In this document: in pieces, positions 49,338-50,933 of the stretch
Layout of the letters: the number at the start of each line of letters is the position of its first letter
How positions within the stretch are numbered: the first letter of the stretch is position 1
Assembly (NCBI RefSeq): GCF_004962245.1
Contig: NZ_SUHQ01000039.1
Coordinates: forward strand, 1-50,933
Direction of reading: 5' to 3'
DNA: 50,933 nt
Origin: Mesorhizobium sp.
GTDB lineage: Bacteria; Pseudomonadota; Alphaproteobacteria; Rhizobiales; Rhizobiaceae
Notes under the pieces: generated by a model
Told to the model about the DNA's origin: nothing
What the model saw: the letters and a program-made list of their open reading frames with translations, nothing else
Databases searched by the model: none
Made by a program: the position numbers and the translations under genes

Positions 49338-50234
49338 ATGACGAAGCGGATCATGTTCACTGGCGGCAGCGGCAAGGCCGGACGTCACGTCGTGCAGTAT
49401 CTGGTCGAGCAGGGCTGCCAGGTGCTCAACATCGACACCAAGCCGCTCGACAACCCCAAGGTGCGCACGCTGATCACCGACATCACCGACAGCGGGCAGG
49501 TGTTCAACGCCCTGTCGAGCTATATGGGCCTGCATGAGTTCGACCCATCGCTGCGCGCGCAGCCGGTCGATGCCGTGGTGCATTTCGCAGCCATCCCGCG
49601 CATCATGATCACGCCCGACAACGAGGTGTTCCGCATCAACGCGCTCGGCACCTACAATGTCATCGAGGCGGCGGTGAAGCTCGGCATCCGCAAGGTGGTG
49701 ATCGCCTCCAGCGAGACGACCTACGGGCTGGTCTTCGCCAACGAACCGCGCAACCCGACGCATTTCCCGCTCGACGAGGAGTATGACGTCGATCCGATGG
49801 ACAGCTATGCGCTGTCCAAGATCGTCAACGAGAAGACGGCGCGCGCCTTCGCGCTGCGCAGCGGCATCGACATCTATGCCTTGCGCATCGGCAACGTCAT
49901 CGAGCCGCATGAATATTCGCTGTTTCCGAAATGGTTCGCCGATCCGGGTTTCCGCAAGCGGATCGCCTGGAGCTACATCGACGCGCGCGACCTCGGCCAG
50001 ATCACGCTGCGCGCCATCGAGAAGGACGGGCTCGGCTATCAGGTGTTCAACGCCGCCAATGACGACACCTCATCCGATCTGCCGACGGCTGAACTCTTGA
50101 AGCGGTTTTATCCCGATGTGCCGGTCAAGGGCGAGCTCGGCGAATACGAGACGCTGCTTTCGAACCGCAAGGCGAAGGATGTGCTCGGTTTTCGTCCCGA
50201 GCATAGTTGGCGGAAATACGTCAAGACGGCCTGA
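49338..50234 (+). CDS. NAD-dependent epimerase/dehydratase family protein (extended SDR)
   Basis: This 298-residue protein has the NAD motif MFTGGSGKAGRHVV (GGxGxxG, residue 8 on), VDAVVHFAAIPRIM near 78, a Ser-Ser-Glu in VVIASSETTYG near 118, and the catalytic YALSK near 155. The last third is YIDARDLGQITLRAIEKDG and ends with HSWRKYV. It resembles sugar epimerases and aldose/uronate dehydrogenases. GGAGAGCAAA precedes the ATG. It is divergent from the HIBADH-type gene and is flanked by two copies of the regulator gene. It probably acts on the same sugar or sugar acid as the third importer. Confidence 0.8.
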   Translation: MTKRIMFTGGSGKAGRHVVQYLVEQGCQVLNIDTKPLDNPKVRTLITDITDSGQVFNALSSYMGLHEFDPSLRAQPVDAVVHFAAIPRIMITPDNEVFRINALGTYNVIEAAVKLGIRKVVIASSETTYGLVFANEPRNPTHFPLDEEYDVDPMDSYALSKIVNEKTARAFALRSGIDIYALRIGNVIEPHEYSLFPKWFADPGFRKRIAWSYIDARDLGQITLRAIEKDGLGYQVFNAANDDTSSDLPTAELLKRFYPDVPVKGELGEYETLLSNRKAKDVLGFRPEHSWRKYVKTA

Positions 50235-50335
50235 CGGGGCGATGAATCCGGCCTGATCTGTGCATAGAAGCGGGCTTTGCGGCCCGAGGCTTTTCCCGTG
50301 CTTGACAGCTTTCGGAATCCAGACTTTGTGAACGC

Positions 50336-50933
50336 ATGCGGGACGGGAAGCCGAACAAGGGAAAAACACCGGCCAAGGCGGCGTCCGCCGAGCGACCCGC
50401 CGCCTCTCGCCGTGCCTCGGCCGGCGTTCGCCGTGCCGACGCTGCGCGTATGCCTGGATCGAGCGTGCATGCGTCGCTGGCCAACGAGATCGGCCTCAGG
50501 ATCGTGCGCGGCGACTATCCGCCGGGAACCATCCTGCCCAACGAGGCAAAATGGTCCGAGACTTTCAACGTCAGCCGCTCGGCGGTGCGCGAGGCGATCA
50601 AGATGCTGATGGCCAAGAGCCTGCTGGCCTCGCGCCCGAAGATCGGCAGCTGGGTCGAGCCGAAAGAGCGCTGGAACCTGCTCGATCGCGACGTGCTCGC
50701 CTGGTATGCGACATCGCCTGATCGCGAATTGTTCCTCAGAACCGTGCAGGAATTCCGTCACATCATCGAGCCGGAAGCCAGCGCCTTTGCCGCGATCCGG
50801 CACAGCGACGAGCAGATGGCCGAGATCAGCCAGGCCTGCCGGGAGATGGGCGCGGCGGCGACGCTGCCGGAGCGCACCCGCGCCGACACGCGTTTTCATC
50901 TCGCCATCCTGCGCGCCTCGGGCAACGATCTCC
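50336..50933 (+). CDS. FadR-subfamily GntR transcriptional regulator, copy 2 (cut by window end)
   Basis: The frame from ATG at 50336 encodes a basic N-terminus of about 40 residues, rich in Lys, Arg, Ala and Pro, then the same winged helix and start of the FCD domain as copy 1, from GSSVHASLANEIG onward with no amino-acid differences. It runs off the window at the NDLL stretch. The N-terminal extensions differ in sequence and length between the copies. TTGACA at 50302-50307 upstream may be a -35 element, but no good -10 follows. The gene probably leads a further operon beyond the window. Confidence 0.85.
   Translation, partial: MRDGKPNKGKTPAKAASAERPAASRRASAGVRRADAARMPGSSVHASLANEIGLRIVRGDYPPGTILPNEAKWSETFNVSRSAVREAIKMLMAKSLLASRPKIGSWVEPKERWNLLDRDVLAWYATSPDRELFLRTVQEFRHIIEPEASAFAAIRHSDEQMAEISQACREMGAAATLPERTRADTRFHLAILRASGNDL
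50457..50933 (+). repeat. long direct repeat, copy 2 (regulator gene)
   Basis: This is the second copy of the segment at 47556-48032, ending at the window edge. Its near identity, with only synonymous changes, points to a recent duplication or ongoing gene conversion. Confidence 0.9.

Overview
The window looks like accessory catabolic DNA from a GC-rich alphaproteobacterium of the Rhizobiales, most like Mesorhizobium. The reasons are the high GC content, an RirA-type iron box, several ABC sugar importers, genes resembling the rhizopine (moc) pathway and rhizobial intergenic palindromes. I see no rRNA, tRNA, insertion sequence, phage gene or CRISPR array. The assignment to Mesorhizobium is an inference from gene content, not from a marker gene.

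Layout. 1-1803: a two-gene aconitase X (AcnX) hydro-lyase. 1800-6157: heme/iron uptake, with a siderophore-interacting reductase and TonB receptor on the minus strand and hmuT on the plus strand, divergent around one iron box; no hmuU or hmuV follows. 6558-11997: a redoxin, then a flavoprotein plus 2[4Fe-4S] ferredoxin pair (AprAB-like in layout) and an Ssu/Tau-type ABC importer whose ATPase and permease both carry frameshifts. 12060-28503: a LacI regulator and a long plus-strand run. It holds a first sugar importer (binding-protein gene frameshifted, two permeases, two unequal ATPases), MocA-like dehydrogenase, TIM-barrel isomerase, a complete second importer, a DUF4432 epimerase-like protein, a MocD-like oxygenase, a MocE-like Rieske ferredoxin, a PanB-like protein and PurU. 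28521-31000: a histidine-ammonia-lyase-like protein without the MIO tripeptide, overlapping an ornithine cyclodeaminase homologue. 31204-34831: an MFS exporter, an AhpD-like protein and a hipBA module with four evenly arranged operator-like palindromes. 35009-43072: an AraC regulator and a molybdenum hydroxylase operon whose large subunit is split over two genes, with CoxD/CoxE/CoxG-type accessory genes and an amidohydrolase. 43246-50933: a third sugar importer with SDR, HIBADH-type and extended-SDR dehydrogenases and two nearly identical FadR-type regulators.

How the parts may work together. The central run can be read as uptake of a polyol or sugar derivative, dehydrogenation and isomerisation (MocA- and IolE/MocC-like), oxidative O- or N-demethylation by the MocD/MocE pair, and disposal of the released one-carbon unit as formate through PurU. 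The PanB-like protein in the same operon lacks the usual metal ligands, so its reaction is open. This is an inference from neighbourhood and family membership. The best candidates for something undescribed are this uptake-demethylation-C1 module, the MIO-less lyase homologue, and the split molybdenum hydroxylase with its own maturation genes.
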